Numbered from the stretch's first letter, positions 10,801 to 23,429 are shown. The stretch is DNA of 64,000 bases from Amoebophrya sp. A120 (GCA_905178155.1 CAJINV010000006.1:4754921-4818920), one strand, 5' to 3'. Numbers and translations: made by a program. The notes: generated from the sequence alone by a model not told the origin.

Positions 10801-13800
10801 TGGGCTCCGGACATCGAGCTGCAGCTCAACCCCATCCCGATCCAGCTACTCGGGCAAATTGCCAATCAGGTCAGCGTACAGGCACAGATGAAGGCACAGA
10901 AGCAAATGGAACGGGAGAAAGCCGCTGCCGCTGCCGCGCAAAATGAAGACCAAGGTCAAGCTCCTGGAAAGGACGGCGCAGAACAGGCCCAGACTGAAGG
11001 TTACCCGGCGACAGATGGAGCGCAGGCCGTGCAGCCGGAGCCGAAGCAAGGGGAAGGGCGAGATGTGGACGACAGTGGTGCCCCTGCGCCGCGACCTGCT
11101 GCTGCAGCAAGCGCAACTGATGTAGAAACTGGAACTTCTCAGACCGAGATGGGAGGCGAACAGCCGCAACGAGACAACACAGAGGGTGTCGCAAGAGAGC
11201 CAGACGATGCCCCTCCGGAGTCGAACAAGTGTACCGGTGTTGCAGCTGGTCCAGAACCTGCTTCAGTGCAGGACACAGCTCCTTCAACGGAAGATACCGC
11301 CACGACAACCTCCTCGATTTCCAAATCCAAACACCTCTCCCGTGCCATCCGCTTTTTCGTGCATTCGTTTCCCATGCTGGAAAAACCGATGACCGTGTGG
11401 CATCACCGTGCGTCGGAGCGGAAGAACGGCGTGTTTCTATGCGTGGCAAATTATAAAGCATCGTACTAGCAGAGATTTATATAAGCAATGCGACTCGCAT
11501 TGAGTCGCAAACCGGTCGCGGCTTGTCGCATTGCTCGCATTGCCCGCATTGCTCGCAAATCGCGAGGGTCTGCCAGCAGTCAGGCGCGCGGCAATGAAAT
11601 CCCCGCCATGCCGTCGCGATTCGCGAGCTACACGGCAGCGCACTGGCCTGCAAGTACAAAACTGGTTATCCTGCCCTGGGGCTTCTGTAGTGGCGGCTTC
11701 GCTCTCTTACCCAGGAGCGCAGTGTTTAGGTTTTAGATTTTTCTCGGGGAACAAAACACAAACCATGATGGAAGGCTGCCGTCGCGGGGCCCGCGCGAGG
11801 TCTAGCGAAGCAGGTGCAGAAACGACGACGGTGTGGGTGTGTGTTCGATGTTTCGGCGCACTTGCGGCGCATCTTGTTGGATGACCTGTTTTCACGTTCA
11901 CCTGCCGGCACCCACCCCGACCGAGATACTAGGTAGCTTCGTACGTTAGATAGGAGTAGGACTATGGCGCCCAACTAGGATCCGAGCGTGGGCACTCGCA
12001 GACGAACTTGCGAGAACGACTCGCAACACTTGCGACAGATCCGCGTGTTCGCAACTCGCAAGACCTCGGATCGCTGTCGCATTGCTCGCAAATCGCGGCC
12101 GGAAATTCCTTATATAATTGGCTGTACTAGTATGAATTGCATTACAAATTTGCTCAGCATGAGAAAGGGAATTCGTAATGCTGATCGACCTTAGGAAAAA
12201 ACGATTAAGATTTGTATATGCAAAACTCACATTCATACGACAGGAGTACGATACCTTTGCAATGCATAATTTCAGTTTTTCAACAAAAAACACGACACGG
12301 ACGCGAATTTGCGAAACACCTTCCACCCCTACGACCAAGTGAAGTTTGGGGGCCCGCACCAGCCTAATCTGCACGAGGAGGTAGAGTTGAGCAAGTTTTT
12401 GGACACGCTGTTGCAGGTCAGGGATCCAGCAGTCGTGCCGTCACAAGGAGCAGGATCAGGGCAATTGTCGTCCAAATTATCGGCAGACGGACACACAGCA
12501 CCTTCAGAAGGTGGGGGTTCTTCAGGAACGGATTATACCAGAAGTTCCGAAACTGCGACTGAAAAAGACGCAGTTGTACTAGAGGCACCACAGCAATCAG
12601 AGTCGGAACTACCCGGCGCTCTGATCCACGCCCGGCCGACCATTTTCACGATTCTCGGCGTGGACAAAAACGACAATGGCTTGGCCACGGGCTTGACAAA
12701 GTGGGACGGTGACGGGAACAAAAGTGTTTGCCCCTGGGATCTGAACGTCAAAGTGAATCTGCACGATCATCAAAGTCTTGTTGGGCGCCATCAGCATGAC
12801 AAAATCAACAAAAAGCATTACCGAATAGAAATCTCCCCCTGGCGCTGGCCCTATTGCTATCGGGTGGTTAAGATCTACGGGCCGCGGTATCGGTATCGGA
12901 ATGAAACTACTGCGACGGCCTCGCAAGGCGAGAAGGTGGCGGGCATGCCACGAGATGTGGAATCTGTATCGCAGGACGACCAGCACAGGAGCGAACAAGA
13001 GCTGCAAGACGCGGCCCAAGAAGCGGTAGCTGCGGGTAATTTCCCAATACAAACTCCTCTCCGAGTCTCCCTGGAGCTTTTCTACGAGCCGCATGGCACT
13101 GCGGTTCTGGAGGATTTTAAAATGAAAAACGGATTTTTTGCTTCATTTCCGCCCGGTGATTTCGACCAATTTCATCCGTTTATCACAAACAACAACGTGA
13201 AACTGCAGGAGAAGTTTTTCAAAGCGGCGCAAACCATCGGAGGCGTTTTCGAGTACCTGTTTTCTTTGTCCTCATCGACGTCAACGTCGACAAGCAGCAC
13301 CAGTTCCTCAACCACTACTACGCCTGACACGACCTCGGCAGCGGCAGATGTAGTTGCAACGACAACCACCATCACCGCGACCACGACAACTGCGACCAGG
13401 TCTAGTACCACCATCGCCAGTGGTACAACAGCAGGCTCTTCTCCTGCCTCAGAGATCGTTGGGAAAAGTGTGGAACTCCAAGACGAACAACATCCGTTGT
13501 TCGCTAGTGGTCGCAACAGTGTGGCCGCAAATGCTGTTGTGCCTGAAGATGCTCCTGTGCTCACCTCTCCCAACGGCTTAAGCGCAGAAATGAACTGGTA
13601 TACCGCGCAGTTGCGGTTCGACCCGAATGCCCGGACCTTCGTGATTCTGGTGAAAGCTCCGTTTTTCAGCCACTACTTTATCAACAAAGAACTAACCCCC
13701 ATGCCACGGTACGTGTTTCTGGAGAGCGGTGTTGCTGTTGGTGACACGGCTGTATCTAGCAATACAAATTTGCTATCCAATGCGACAGCCGCAACACAAA

Positions 13801-16800
13801 TTACCAAAGCCCGCATCCATTGGTCCTATAACAGATTCAAAGGCCGGGGCTTCGCAAAGGTCTACGCCGGGAATCTAACCGACGTGCCGCTGAAGAGAGT
13901 CGGTAACGTGCGAAGATCTGGCGCTCCTCGTGGTGCTTTGGGATTTTCATCTTCGTCGTTATTTCTCACACCCAACACGGAACTCGCCCAATTTCACATC
14001 GATAAATTCCTCGGGCAAATTCTCGACGACGCCAGCGTGATTCTCCCCACTGAAATCGTCAACCAACAGAGGTTCAACAAGGAGCTGAACCGCAAGCATT
14101 TTATCAAAGAACTGGAAAAGAACGTCACGGATTTACCGCCGGAGACCGTGCGGGAGGAATTGGAACAGAAGTTGATGGATTTGAAAACCCAATCGAAGAA
14201 AATTCTAAACACCAGCTACAAATCGGTTAAAGGATTCCTGCATCGGATGTTTCAAGGCGGAGGTCCTGGGGCAGCTGGCGCGAGGATGATGAAGCATGAC
14301 CCGGCGGCGGCAAAAGCGGCGAGAAATTTTCTGGCGTTCGGGGCCGCAGCTGAGGGAGTAGAGTCAACCGGATCTTCGTCCTTGAGCTCCTCTAGTACCA
14401 GCACGAGCTCAACAACTTGCAGCTCCACGACGTTCGAAAACGTGCACAAGTGCGAAGATGTTGAGCACCAGGAGGATGCAACTATAATGGATGACTCCTA
14501 TCCTCGGAGCTCTTCTATGGGTGTGGTATTCGCAGAAGCGGTCAGTGTTGACGAGAATATTGGAACAAGCAGCGCAGCTGCACCAGCAAGACAAGTTCAG
14601 GAGGAAACTACAACAGCATCAGGCGCAATAGAAATCGACCAGTTGACCATACACGAAGAGCAGCTGCACCACACCGAGCTGAACTTGAGCGGAAAAAATA
14701 GCGCTCGTGGACAGACACCATCGCCGCCTTCCACGACGACCCCTCCAGTGCCTACCTCTCCAGCAGCGCACTCCGATGAAGAAAGCAGCTCATCCAGAAA
14801 GAGAGCCCTACAATCGGATTTTCGAATCCTGGAGGAAATGTTGTCGATTCTGAAAGAGGCGAAAACACTAGAAATAGACCCCCACATCCCTGGTTTCACC
14901 GATGAGACCAAGAAGGAGAATTTCGAAATTCTGGTCAAGTCGAAAATTGAAAATCTGTTGAAAGAGCTCATCGACCGGACTGCGGGCGGAGGAGGTTCTG
15001 GAAGTACAACAGCCGGCGATAGTCATCAAGGTGGCGCGTTGTCGCAAGTGGACCGGAAAAATATGGAGAGGAACTTGCACCAGTTTCAAAGCGAGTATTT
15101 GAACGTGATCAGGAGGAGGCAGGTGCAGGCGACAGGAGCGGCGGATGGAGAGATGACAACTCCACAGGTGCCTGGTGCTCCAATTGGTCTTGCAACTACT
15201 GAAGCTGGTCAACAAGCTGTGGACATCAACACGGTCTTCGACATCCAGCCACAGGAGGTAAGTATCCAGACGTCGTCATCCATTGCTAGTACTGGAGTAG
15301 GAGCTGCAGGTGGAGGAAATGCTGCTGCTTCTGCAACACAAGCTGCTTCATCTTCGCCATCTGTTCACCACCACCCAGAAGAGCAAGAAGATGGCTTCGA
15401 GTTTCAAATCGACTTCGCGCATCCGCACGCGGATACAGACGCCAAGCAAGCCCAAGCTGCTCAAGCCGCTGCTGCATCTGAGTCTGACGCACACCACCTG
15501 CTTGATGACCCGGAGAAGAAGCTTCTTCTCGACCAGGCTTCCGACCACGCTCACGCGGGGTACCAAATTTTTGAAGTGGTCACAGGTGGTGGTGGTGAGG
15601 GTGGGTCCGCCACTGCAGGAGGACCACCTGGCAGCCTCCCGACTGGGCCAATGCAACCTGGCGCAGTTGCTGCAGCACACCAGCATCAGCAACAGAAACA
15701 GCACGTGCAGCAACTGCGGCAACAGCCAGAAGACCCAGCGGTCTCTGCGGCCAGAGTAAATTCCTACACGGCGCAGGCGTCGCACATTCTGAGGGAGAAC
15801 CCCTTGAAGATAAAAGCGTGGATCGAGGGTTTTCAGCACAAGATCTTTATTCCCTGAAAAATTTGTACACTCCCCATCCACTTTTTGCATGACAAAAACA
15901 GAACTTACTTCGTGTTTTGCATTACAGATTGGGGAGCGTTCATTTTCAGGTAATAGTCTTCCTCTTCTTCAACGAAGCGATCAGTGTGGAGGATTTGGAG
16001 GCGCTGGAAGATGATCATTTGAATAGCGATAGTGCTAGCGATCATGGGGATCACAACGACGGCAGCGCCTTCGACGATAAAGAATCAGAACCAGAAGACG
16101 TCGGTCCTCGCACTAGTGTTGACGACGAGCCAATATCTCCTGTCAACTACATCGACGTTGCCTCACCCAAAAATCTGCAGAAGATCGCCACCCGTCGGAT
16201 CGACCAATACTACGACCAAATCGCGAGGGAAGTGAAACACCATTTCGTCATGACCTGGAACAGCTACAAGAAGCACGCTTGGGGCTTCGACGAGTGGTGC
16301 CCGACGACGATGAAAGGCAGCAACGATTCCTTTGGCGGGATCGGGATGCAGATATTGGATTCTCTCTCCGCATTATTAATTTTCGATATGGACGAGGAAT
16401 TTATTTTCGCGAGGGATAATTTCGTCCAAAACCTCGATTTCAAAAAGGCCAGCACGCGGGTGGAAGTTTCGGTTTTCGAGTTGATGATCCGGGCGGTTGG
16501 TGGGTTACTGTCCGCTTATGCGATGATGTTGGAGAAGATTTTGCGGAAGGGGATCAAAGCCTTCGTACCAAAAAGCGACTATAGGGGGAAAAATTTGAAA
16601 GATCTCACCTTCGACGATATGACGCAGGTGTTTCAGAAACACAAGCAGAAGGTTGAAGATGAAGGTCGTCGTCGTGCAGCGGGGAATTATGAGAAAAAGC
16701 CTCCCGTCCTCGGGGCCGGCTCCGCCTCATCTACATCTTCATCAGATATCAAAGCGCTGGCCCAAATTTCCGCGGAACTTTCAAAAAACACGATTTTTTT

Positions 16801-19800
16801 GCAGAAAGCGGAAGAATTGATCCAGCAAATCATCGCGGTTTTCCGAACTCCATCAGGCTTCCCGTTTTCCAGAGTGAGAATCGGGTCCGGCTTACCGGTA
16901 ATCGACTCCACCCAGCCCACGATTTTATCCGAAATTGGCACGATGCAGTTGGAACTACGGTATCTTTATCCTGTGCAAAAGTATCGTACTCGTAGTAATC
17001 GCAGTCATGCATTACAAATCTCCATCCCAAGTCAAAACAGCATGACAAACTCCCTTTGTCATGCTGAGCTAATTTGTATTGCAATTACTACTAGTACGAT
17101 ACTTTTGCAGTTCATAATCTTTCCTTCGCGACAAAAAACGCGACGTACGCGAGACTGGCCGACACGATCTCCCACCAACTCCATTTCGACGTTATTCTTG
17201 GTAAAAACGTCCCCACCCCAGAGTTGTCATGCAAATCTGCATGCCAACAAAGTTTGTCATGCGGAGCGCCATGAGAGGCATTTTCTAGTCGTGTGTTGGA
17301 ATTTGTGATGCTATAACCAGCATGATATACTACATCTGTAATGCTGCTGAACTACCTAAACAGGATTGCACTATGAAGACAAACTTGTCATGCCAAACAA
17401 CCAAAGCTGGCTGATGTGTCTAGCAGATTTCCCATGTGGACTCTATTGTGGACGTTTTTACAAATGATAGACGTGTTCCAAGATTTCGGGAAAAACTGGC
17501 AGGACTTCATCATCGGAAGCGCAGGAGGACCAGAGAAAACGGAGGAAAAAACCTACCCGCAGTTGCTACCGACACAGTATACCAACGCGCAGATCATTCC
17601 GATTAAAGTGTTGAAGAACAGTCGGTTTTCGTTAGGCGGCCAGGGAGACAGCTACTTCGAGTACTTGCTGAAACAGTATCTACAGGACGATGAGGATTTG
17701 TTTTCTTTGCATATGTGGGAGGTGATGCTGAAGGGGCTATTAGACAGGAAAAAGGGATTAGTTGTCGGTGTGAAGGGGAAAAACGAAAACGGGATGAAGT
17801 CTGTGGATGAATTACTGCAGGTTGCGACGGGGAGTGATGGACGAGGAGGCGGAGGTACCCTTCAAGCTGCTGCACACGTAGATAATTACCTCGACCCCGA
17901 TGAGGCGTGGGACCGGTTTTTCCCTCCAAGCTCAGGCGGGAACCAGCCTGGAGGTGGCGGGAGAGCGTTTCAAAGCGAAGATGAGGAGCTAGACGCGATG
18001 GATGAAGAGGATGATTTGGGAGAAGACGGAGAATTCAACGGGAACGCAGGCACGGAGCAGGTGATAGAGATTTTAGACGTGAATGACCAACAAGAGGAAG
18101 ATGTGGCTGCCTCAGCCACAACCGGCGACGCGGAAGATGAAAACCAGGCTGCTGACGCGGCTATCAAAGCAGCTGGCACGACGGCGCCAGCTGCAGGAGA
18201 AGAAGCCGGCCGTGGTTCCTCGTCGGCAGTACAGATTGAGATTGCGCCTCCTTCTGCAACCAGCGCAGCAGATCACTACCTCGACAAATCCTACTACATT
18301 ATCGAGCGCGACTTGAAGGGATTGCAGCTGAACCTCATGGCACATTTGACATGTTTCTTCCCCGGAATGCTGGCTTTGCACCTGCATTTGATGACGTCTA
18401 GTACTTCACCAGGGGACATCTACATGAACGGTCCGGCTGTTGGGTTGCCTGCATCCGGGTCAACATCGGAAGGGCAAGAACACGGGGCGACCGTGATAGA
18501 AACTGCTTCCGAAAGAACCGCTGCTGCAGCCTCAGCATCACCGATTGATGGCAGCACAAAGAACTCAACTCAACTTCCACCAACGGCAGAAGAAAATCTT
18601 GCGCCTATATGAATTGCAAAACTAAAACTATCGTACAACTCGTATAAATAAATGCATTACAAATTTCCCCAGCAAGAGAAATGGAGTTTGTCATGCTAAT
18701 TTGCCTTCGCAACAAGATTTGTAATGCAGTACTTGCATTTATACGAGTACGCTACTTTTGCACAGGATAGCCTATCGAACCCAGCACCGACATCCCCTTC
18801 CTGCACCACATCAAGGAATCCACGATGGAAAATTGCTTCAATTTCTACCGTATCCTGTGCAGAAGTATCGTACTCGTATTGCAGTCATGCATTACAAATT
18901 TTTTTCTGAAAGCAAATCCGCATTACAAATTTCATTTCTCATGCTGAGGAAATTTGTAATGCATTTATACGAGTGCGATACTTTTGCAATTCATATACCG
19001 GAATTCCCCGACTGCTCTAGCGCCCGAGGCAGTATTCGTCCCGCCGGACAATTATGTGATAGAAAACATCGAGGAAATCGAGATCCAAGACGACCAGAAG
19101 CGGAAAAAACTGATCCGGACCCGCACGAAAACGTACTTAGACCCAACCGCAATGTACGTGCCACAGGGGCTGTCTTACTCGCTGTTACGTCCCGAGACGG
19201 TGGAGAGCTTGTTCTATTTAGACTACTACCGGGAAGAGAATGAAAAGCTGGTGAGGAAAAGTTTAATGTCTACTTCGAGCACAACTTCAGCTGGGGCTAG
19301 TGGCGCAGAAACTGAAACGCGGTCATTTGCAGATGCTTCGGGCAGTGAGAGCTCCTCTGCTCCTCGTCCTCCCGTGAATCGTGCATCACAAACTACATCG
19401 CAACCTCCTCAACCCGCCACCGTCCAGGAGATTGACCACACGGAAACGCAGCACCGAATTGTCCGGACGAAAAACAAGCCGGGGATGAAGAATCTCCCTG
19501 TAGCTCCAGCGACGAGCACGAGAGCAGCCGGGGAAGAAGATGCTACTGGTGGTGTTCCAAGCACCACAAGTTCTTCCTCGTCGACCTCAGCATCGCAGTC
19601 TGCCCATTCAGACAACAACCAAGCTGAAGACGATGTTCACGAGGAAGACGACTACCTACATCAAACTACTTCCCCCTTCAAGTACAAGCAGATGGGCCAC
19701 TTCATTTGGCAGGGGTTAAAAGACCACGGCTTTATCCCGTACGCGGGGTTCACCACTGTGCCAGACGTGACCCAGTTCCCCAACGTCCCGCGTTCCTGCC

Positions 19801-20231
19801 CGATGCACACCTTTGTCATGTCGGAAACCTTGGTGTATTTGTACTTGCTTTTTAAAAACCGAAATAACGATGAAGTTGTCAGGGACAACAGGGCCGCAGG
19901 CAAGGTTGTGGATCTGAAAAAGTGGGTCTTCAACACCGAAGCGCACCCGCTGCCGAGAATCTTCACGAAGTATGACTCGAAGCCAAAAGGGAGGAAGAAA
20001 GGAAAAGGAGCTGCGACGAAGGAGCAGGAGTCTTCTGTGCAAGCACAGTTGAATGCGACGAAAAGAATGCAGCGGCCGAAATCCTTGAACGCCGGTGCTT
20101 ATTCTGCTGGAGCTGCGAGTGCGAAGCAAACGAGTGCGTCCAGCGCAACCAGTAGTCGATTTGTTGATGGGGAGGTGGATGGTCAGACCGCGCCACCGGA
20201 AGTAAACGCGGTAGAGCGACGAGAGCTCTGA
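7881..20231 (+). CDS. giant secretory protein with C-terminal GH47 alpha-1,2-mannosidase domain, 3,389 aa
   Basis: Ten exons: 7881-8553, 8710-8813, 8975-10464, 10626-11437, 12274-15847, 15961-16966, 17122-17192, 17475-18607, 18775-18850 and 19001-20231, total 10,170 nt. The first 45 residues contain a hydrophobic signal-like stretch (LLLRLFISSLALLKASLFLL). About 2,290 residues of unknown, partly low-complexity sequence follow, then GH47 from roughly 2,298 to 3,300. GH47 motifs in order: WNSYKKHAWGFDEWCP, VFELMIRAVGGLLSAY, LELRYLSFATKN, FSLGGQGDSYFEYLLKQY, HLTCFFPGMLALH, SPTALAPEAVF, SLLRPETVESLFYL, SETLVYLYLLF and FNTEAHPLPRI. The three family carboxylates (in FELMIR, GDSYFEYL and LAPE) and the calcium-site Thr of FNTEAHP are present, so it should trim mannose from N-glycans in the ER/Golgi. 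Acidic and Ala-rich inserts interrupt the domain. Length far exceeds ordinary GH47 enzymes. Fusion of neighbouring genes is not excluded, but every junction is in frame. Confidence 0.88.
8554..8704. mobile_element. introner, family A, intron 1 of the GH47 gene
   Basis: Starts TATCCGATGCAAAAG and ends CTTTTGCAGTTCATA, so it is inserted in the opposite orientation to 6465-6625. Duplication AATCC is exact. Confidence 0.94.
8814..8969. mobile_element. introner, family A, intron 2 of the GH47 gene
   Basis: Starts TATGCATTGCAAAAG and ends CTTTTGCAGAGGATA. Duplication GAAGG/GGAGG. Here a GT...AG reading (AG|GTATGC ... GGATAG|G) gives the same frame. Confidence 0.92.
10465..10620. mobile_element. 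introner, atypical family, intron 3 of the GH47 gene
   Basis: Starts AGAGAAAGTTCTTTTACCACC (no TAT) and ends GGGTAGATTTCCTGTCAATA. Ends are inverted with gaps. Duplication ACGCA is exact at 10460-10464 and 10621-10625. Confidence 0.85.
11438..12268. mobile_element. composite introner, family A, 831 bp with nested insertion, intron 4 of the GH47 gene
   Basis: Outer ends TATGCGTGGCAAATTATAAAG and CGATACCTTTGCAATGCATA. Duplication GTTTC/ATTTC. The family A body is split by the insertion at 11477-12117. Excision gives NGVFQFFNKKHD in frame. Confidence 0.85.
11477..12117. mobile_element. nested element inside the 831-bp introner
   Basis: Ends TTATATAAG (11477-11485) and CTTATATAA (12109-12117) are perfect inverted repeats. 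Both sub-terminal zones carry clusters of CGCATTGCTCGCAAATCGCG-like repeats. No transposase seen. Confidence 0.75.
15848..15955. mobile_element. introner, singleton family, intron 5 of the GH47 gene, 108 bp
   Basis: Starts TATTCCCTGAAAAATTTG and ends CATTTTCAGGTAATA, with inverted CTCCCCA/TGGGGAG further in. Duplication ATCTT/GTCTT. It is the shortest introner in the window. Confidence 0.88.
16967..17116. mobile_element. introner, family A, intron 6 of the GH47 gene
   Basis: Starts TATCCTGTGCAAAAG and ends CTTTTGCAGTTCATA. Duplication ATCTT is exact. Excision rebuilds the GH47 motif LELRYLSFAT. Confidence 0.95.
17193..17469. mobile_element. introner, family D, intron 7 of the GH47 gene
   Basis: Starts TATTCTTGGTAAAAACGTCC and ends GTGGACGTTTTTACAAATGATA. 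Duplication GACGT is exact at 17188-17192 and 17470-17474. Confidence 0.94.
18608..18769. mobile_element. introner, family A, intron 8 of the GH47 gene
   Basis: Starts TATGAATTGCAAAAC and ends CTTTTGCACAGGATA. Duplication GCCTA is exact. Confidence 0.95.
18851..18995. mobile_element. introner, family A, intron 9 of the GH47 gene
   Basis: Starts TATCCTGTGCAGAAG and ends CTTTTGCAATTCATA. Duplication TACCG is exact. Excision rebuilds FYRNSPTALAPE, the GH47 segment with the third catalytic acid. Confidence 0.95.
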
Positions 20232-21323
20232 TCGTCCACCATAACAAGTTTCACAAAATCAGAACGAGAGAAGAACGCATAATCTAGAGAATTGTTTTAA
20301 AACTTTTTCAAGAAGAGAGAATGAGTTAAGAGATCGACATCGAAGTTTTTAGTATTGGTTTCATTATAGCTAACTTAGACAGTTTCTAGGCTGAATTTGG
20401 TAAATCCAAAGGTTGTAATATATCGCACGACCACCGACTGAGTGCATGAGCGATTGCCCAACGAAGTACCTTTCTTGCATTCCTCAGTCCTGTGCAGCTC
20501 GGGTGGTGGTCTAGAAGTTTCTGCTTGTATCAATGTTGTAGTAAGTCACTTTATCTGTTCGTGTTCTGCGAAATGTAGTTCTAGGCCAAGTTGTTTTCGT
20601 CCGCAAACTACGAGCTGGTGCTGCTATTAAGAGGAAAAGAAGATATGAGACTTGAATTTTATTTTTAACTGGCATGATCTGCAACTACCTGCCTGCCACT
20701 TACGTCTATCTCGTGTTCCCACGAACCAAAAGAAACAAAATTTTAATTTGCGAGCACAGTACACACAGCACTTCGGTTAAAGATGAAGAAGAAGAACGTA
20801 TGGTAGAGAATGAATCAAAAGTCGGTCTTGCATCGTACACATCAGTGACACATCACTTCACTTCTTCGGTCAGTTGTCGTGCCGGCCTAATTGCGCCCTC
20901 ACATTATTCGGTAATTCGTGCAACTCTTTCCGGTAACGCGGAACAAGTAGAGTAACAGCAATTTTTGTGCAACTGATTATAGCTCAAGCCTCAACCTAAT
21001 CCTAAATCGTCCAAGAAGGAAATAAAGTCGTTCTCTCGTGCTGTAGCTGTTTCATCTTCTTGTGACTGGCAAAACAATTTCCAAACTGGACAAACTCTTC
21101 AAACTAACGCCCATGACAACAGGACCACAAGCGGTGCTTCCTTTTATGATATTTCTCAGTATCAAAATTTTGTATCACACGATCATCAAGTTCAAGCTCA
21201 CGCACGACGAGCCACGATGAAAATACATCTTCAACCAGCAAAACATTTCACTTAAGAAATTCTTCTTTATCGGCTTTGATCTCTTCCTCTTCTCCCCAGA
21301 AACTACAACGTCACCTCTAAAAG
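20232..21323. other. intergenic region, no gene seen
   Basis: About 1.1 kb between two plus-strand genes, AT-rich. No introner and no credible coding frame. Confidence 0.65.
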
Positions 21324-23261
21324 ATGTTGATGTCCCAGGGCGTTGTCCCTTCCCCGCACGGGCACGCGCAGAACCGGGTGGACCAAGAGCACCAGGAGGT
21401 CGACCACCATGGGCACAACGCACAGCATCAAGGCGGCGGACACAGGAACATGTTCGGCCGGGAGTTGCTCGGCAGAGGGCGGTTTCGGGATAAAGGCGAT
21501 GCGGGGTCTCCGAAGAAACCAGAGTCCACACGCGTCCGTCTCCAAAAACGGCAGTCGAAATTGAAGCCGATCATCCCCGCGATCCACCCGCAAAGCCGGA
21601 AGATCGCTTTGTCCGTGTTTCTATGAACTGCAAAAGTATCGTACTCGTATAAATGCATTACAAATTTCCTCAGCATGAGGAATAAAATTTGTAATGCAGA
21701 TTTGCCTTGGAAACAAGATTTGTAATGCAAGACATGCATTAGCATTTGTACGAGTGCGATACTTTTGCACAGGATAGTTTCGACGGTTGTTTTCGATTTT
21801 AAACACAAGATACGGGTCCGTGGAAACGAAGGGGGAAATCCCGGTGTTGCACTTCGTCAGAGCGATGCAGCGGTTCGCGATCGTGATTGGGCAGAAGAAG
21901 CGGAAGAAGGACGCGATCGAGGATGATGACGACACGGCCGGGGTGCCGGAAACGGGCGAAGAAATGCGGGAAAAGGAAAAAACGCAAAAGATACAAGCGG
22001 ACAACTTTGCCAGCTACGACGTGGATGGGAGCGGTATAAATACGATGAAAAAGATTTTACTTTTGATTTCATTGATCATTTTGTCATGCTATTGCTAAAC
22101 ATCCAAAATGAAAATCGCGTGATGTGTACAACATTGGCATCCCGGTTTTTCTTAGATTCCGTTGCGTCTGCTCTATGTCTCAATCGAATCTTCTCTCAAC
22201 AAAAATCAGGTACCGTCGGCTGGTGGGAGTTCGTGTCCGCGTGGAACAACAACAATTACGAGATTCGCCACACCTTCCTCGAGCGCATTTTCCTGACCAT
22301 TGACGACCAGACGGGGTCTCTCATCGGGTACATCATTTCCACCATTTCCCTGTCCATGATCGTGCTCTCTTCCTGCTGCTTCGTGATCGCGACGCTCCCG
22401 TCGTTAACGGTCCGCACGGACCACTGCGAGGCCGTCTGCACGCCCCCGTACTCTAGCCTGCCCCCCACGACGGACCACTACACCCACAACGAGTGGTGCA
22501 ACGAGAACTGCCACCCGGACCAGCCGGACTACTTCTACACGCTGGAAATTTTCTGCGTCATCGTTTTCTCGTTAGAGTATTTCGCAAGGTTGTTCACCTG
22601 CCACGCGGTTCGCACGGAGTTTCTGAATGACGACACGATGATCGACATGATTTTGGGAGATTTGTCGCTCCGAACGAAGACGAAACGGGAGCGAATTATC
22701 CACTTCGTGACCCAGCCGCCAAACATCGTCGATTTGCTCGCGATCGCGCCGTTCTACATAGAAATCATCGCGCAGTCCGACGCGATGAAGGGGAGTGTGA
22801 TCTTGCGGGTGATCCGGTTGATCCGGTTAGTCCGGTTGATGAAAACCGTGAAGTACTTCGAACAACTGCGGATCATGGGCCGGGTTATCAAACGGGCCAT
22901 GCCGGGGCTGTCGGTTCTGTTCTTCTATTTGTGTTTGATCGTCGTCTTCGCGGGCTCGCTGATGTTCCACGCGGAAGCCGGGCACTGGAACAACGAGAAA
23001 CAAGAGTTCCAGCGCTGGAACTGGCAGGCCGGGGAGTACGAGCGGAGCCCGTTTCGGTCGATTCCACAATCGTTTTGGTGGACGGTGGTGACGTTGACGA
23101 CCGTCGGGTACGGCGACATGGTGCCGATGACGCTGCTGGGGCAGGCGTTGGGCGCGGCGACCATTTTTCTCGGGGTTTTGGTCCTGGCGATGCCCATCTC
23201 CGTGTTGTCGTCCAGCTTCTCGGAGACCTGGCGCGAATGGCACGAGGAGAGGAGGTATTGA
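21324..23261 (+). CDS. voltage-gated potassium channel with N-terminal EF-hand, 533 aa
   Basis: Exons 21324-21621, 21782-22033 and 22210-23261 (1,602 nt). One EF-hand loop (DVDGSGTVGWWE) lies near residues 179-190 and is completed only after splicing. S1 is near 221-245, then a cysteine-rich S1-S2 loop, S2 near 291-312, S3 near 356-371, S4 near 381-400 with basic residues every third position (LRVIRLIRLVRLMK), and S5 near 417-436. The pore has the potassium filter TVGYGD (near 482-487), and S6 is near 499-520. It should form tetramers that pass K+ on depolarisation, perhaps tuned by Ca2+. The C-terminus is very short after S6. Intron 1 is an introner and intron 2 a canonical GT-AG intron. Confidence 0.95.
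21622..21776. mobile_element. introner, family A, intron 1 of the K+ channel gene
   Basis: Starts TATGAACTGCAAAAG and ends CTTTTGCACAGGATA. Duplication GTTTC is exact at 21617-21621 and 21777-21781. Confidence 0.95.
22034..22209 (+). other. canonical GT-AG intron of the K+ channel gene, 176 bp
   Basis: Donor G|GTATAA and acceptor AAATCAG|GT. No inverted repeats or 5-bp duplication. Splicing completes the EF-hand loop. It shows that ordinary spliceosomal introns coexist with introners. Confidence 0.9.
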
Positions 23262-23429
23262 GAATGTTATTGAGCTTGAAGTTGTGATTTACAAGAAATG
23301 TAGCTCATTTTATATTCGAAAATAAATCCGCAGGCAAGAACAAGCGACATCCGCAACAAGACCAGTCAGTTTATGTTCTTGCTACTTCGTCCTATAGAAG
23401 CATGATTTCCGCATGACAGCCTGATGAAT

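Noticed and set aside
15890-15960. GT-AG reading of the intron at the exon 5/6 junction of the GH47 gene (acceptor TTTTCAG)
   Set aside because: No donor upstream of the in-frame TGA fits. The 108-bp inverted-repeat element with ATCTT/GTCTT flanks keeps the frame instead.
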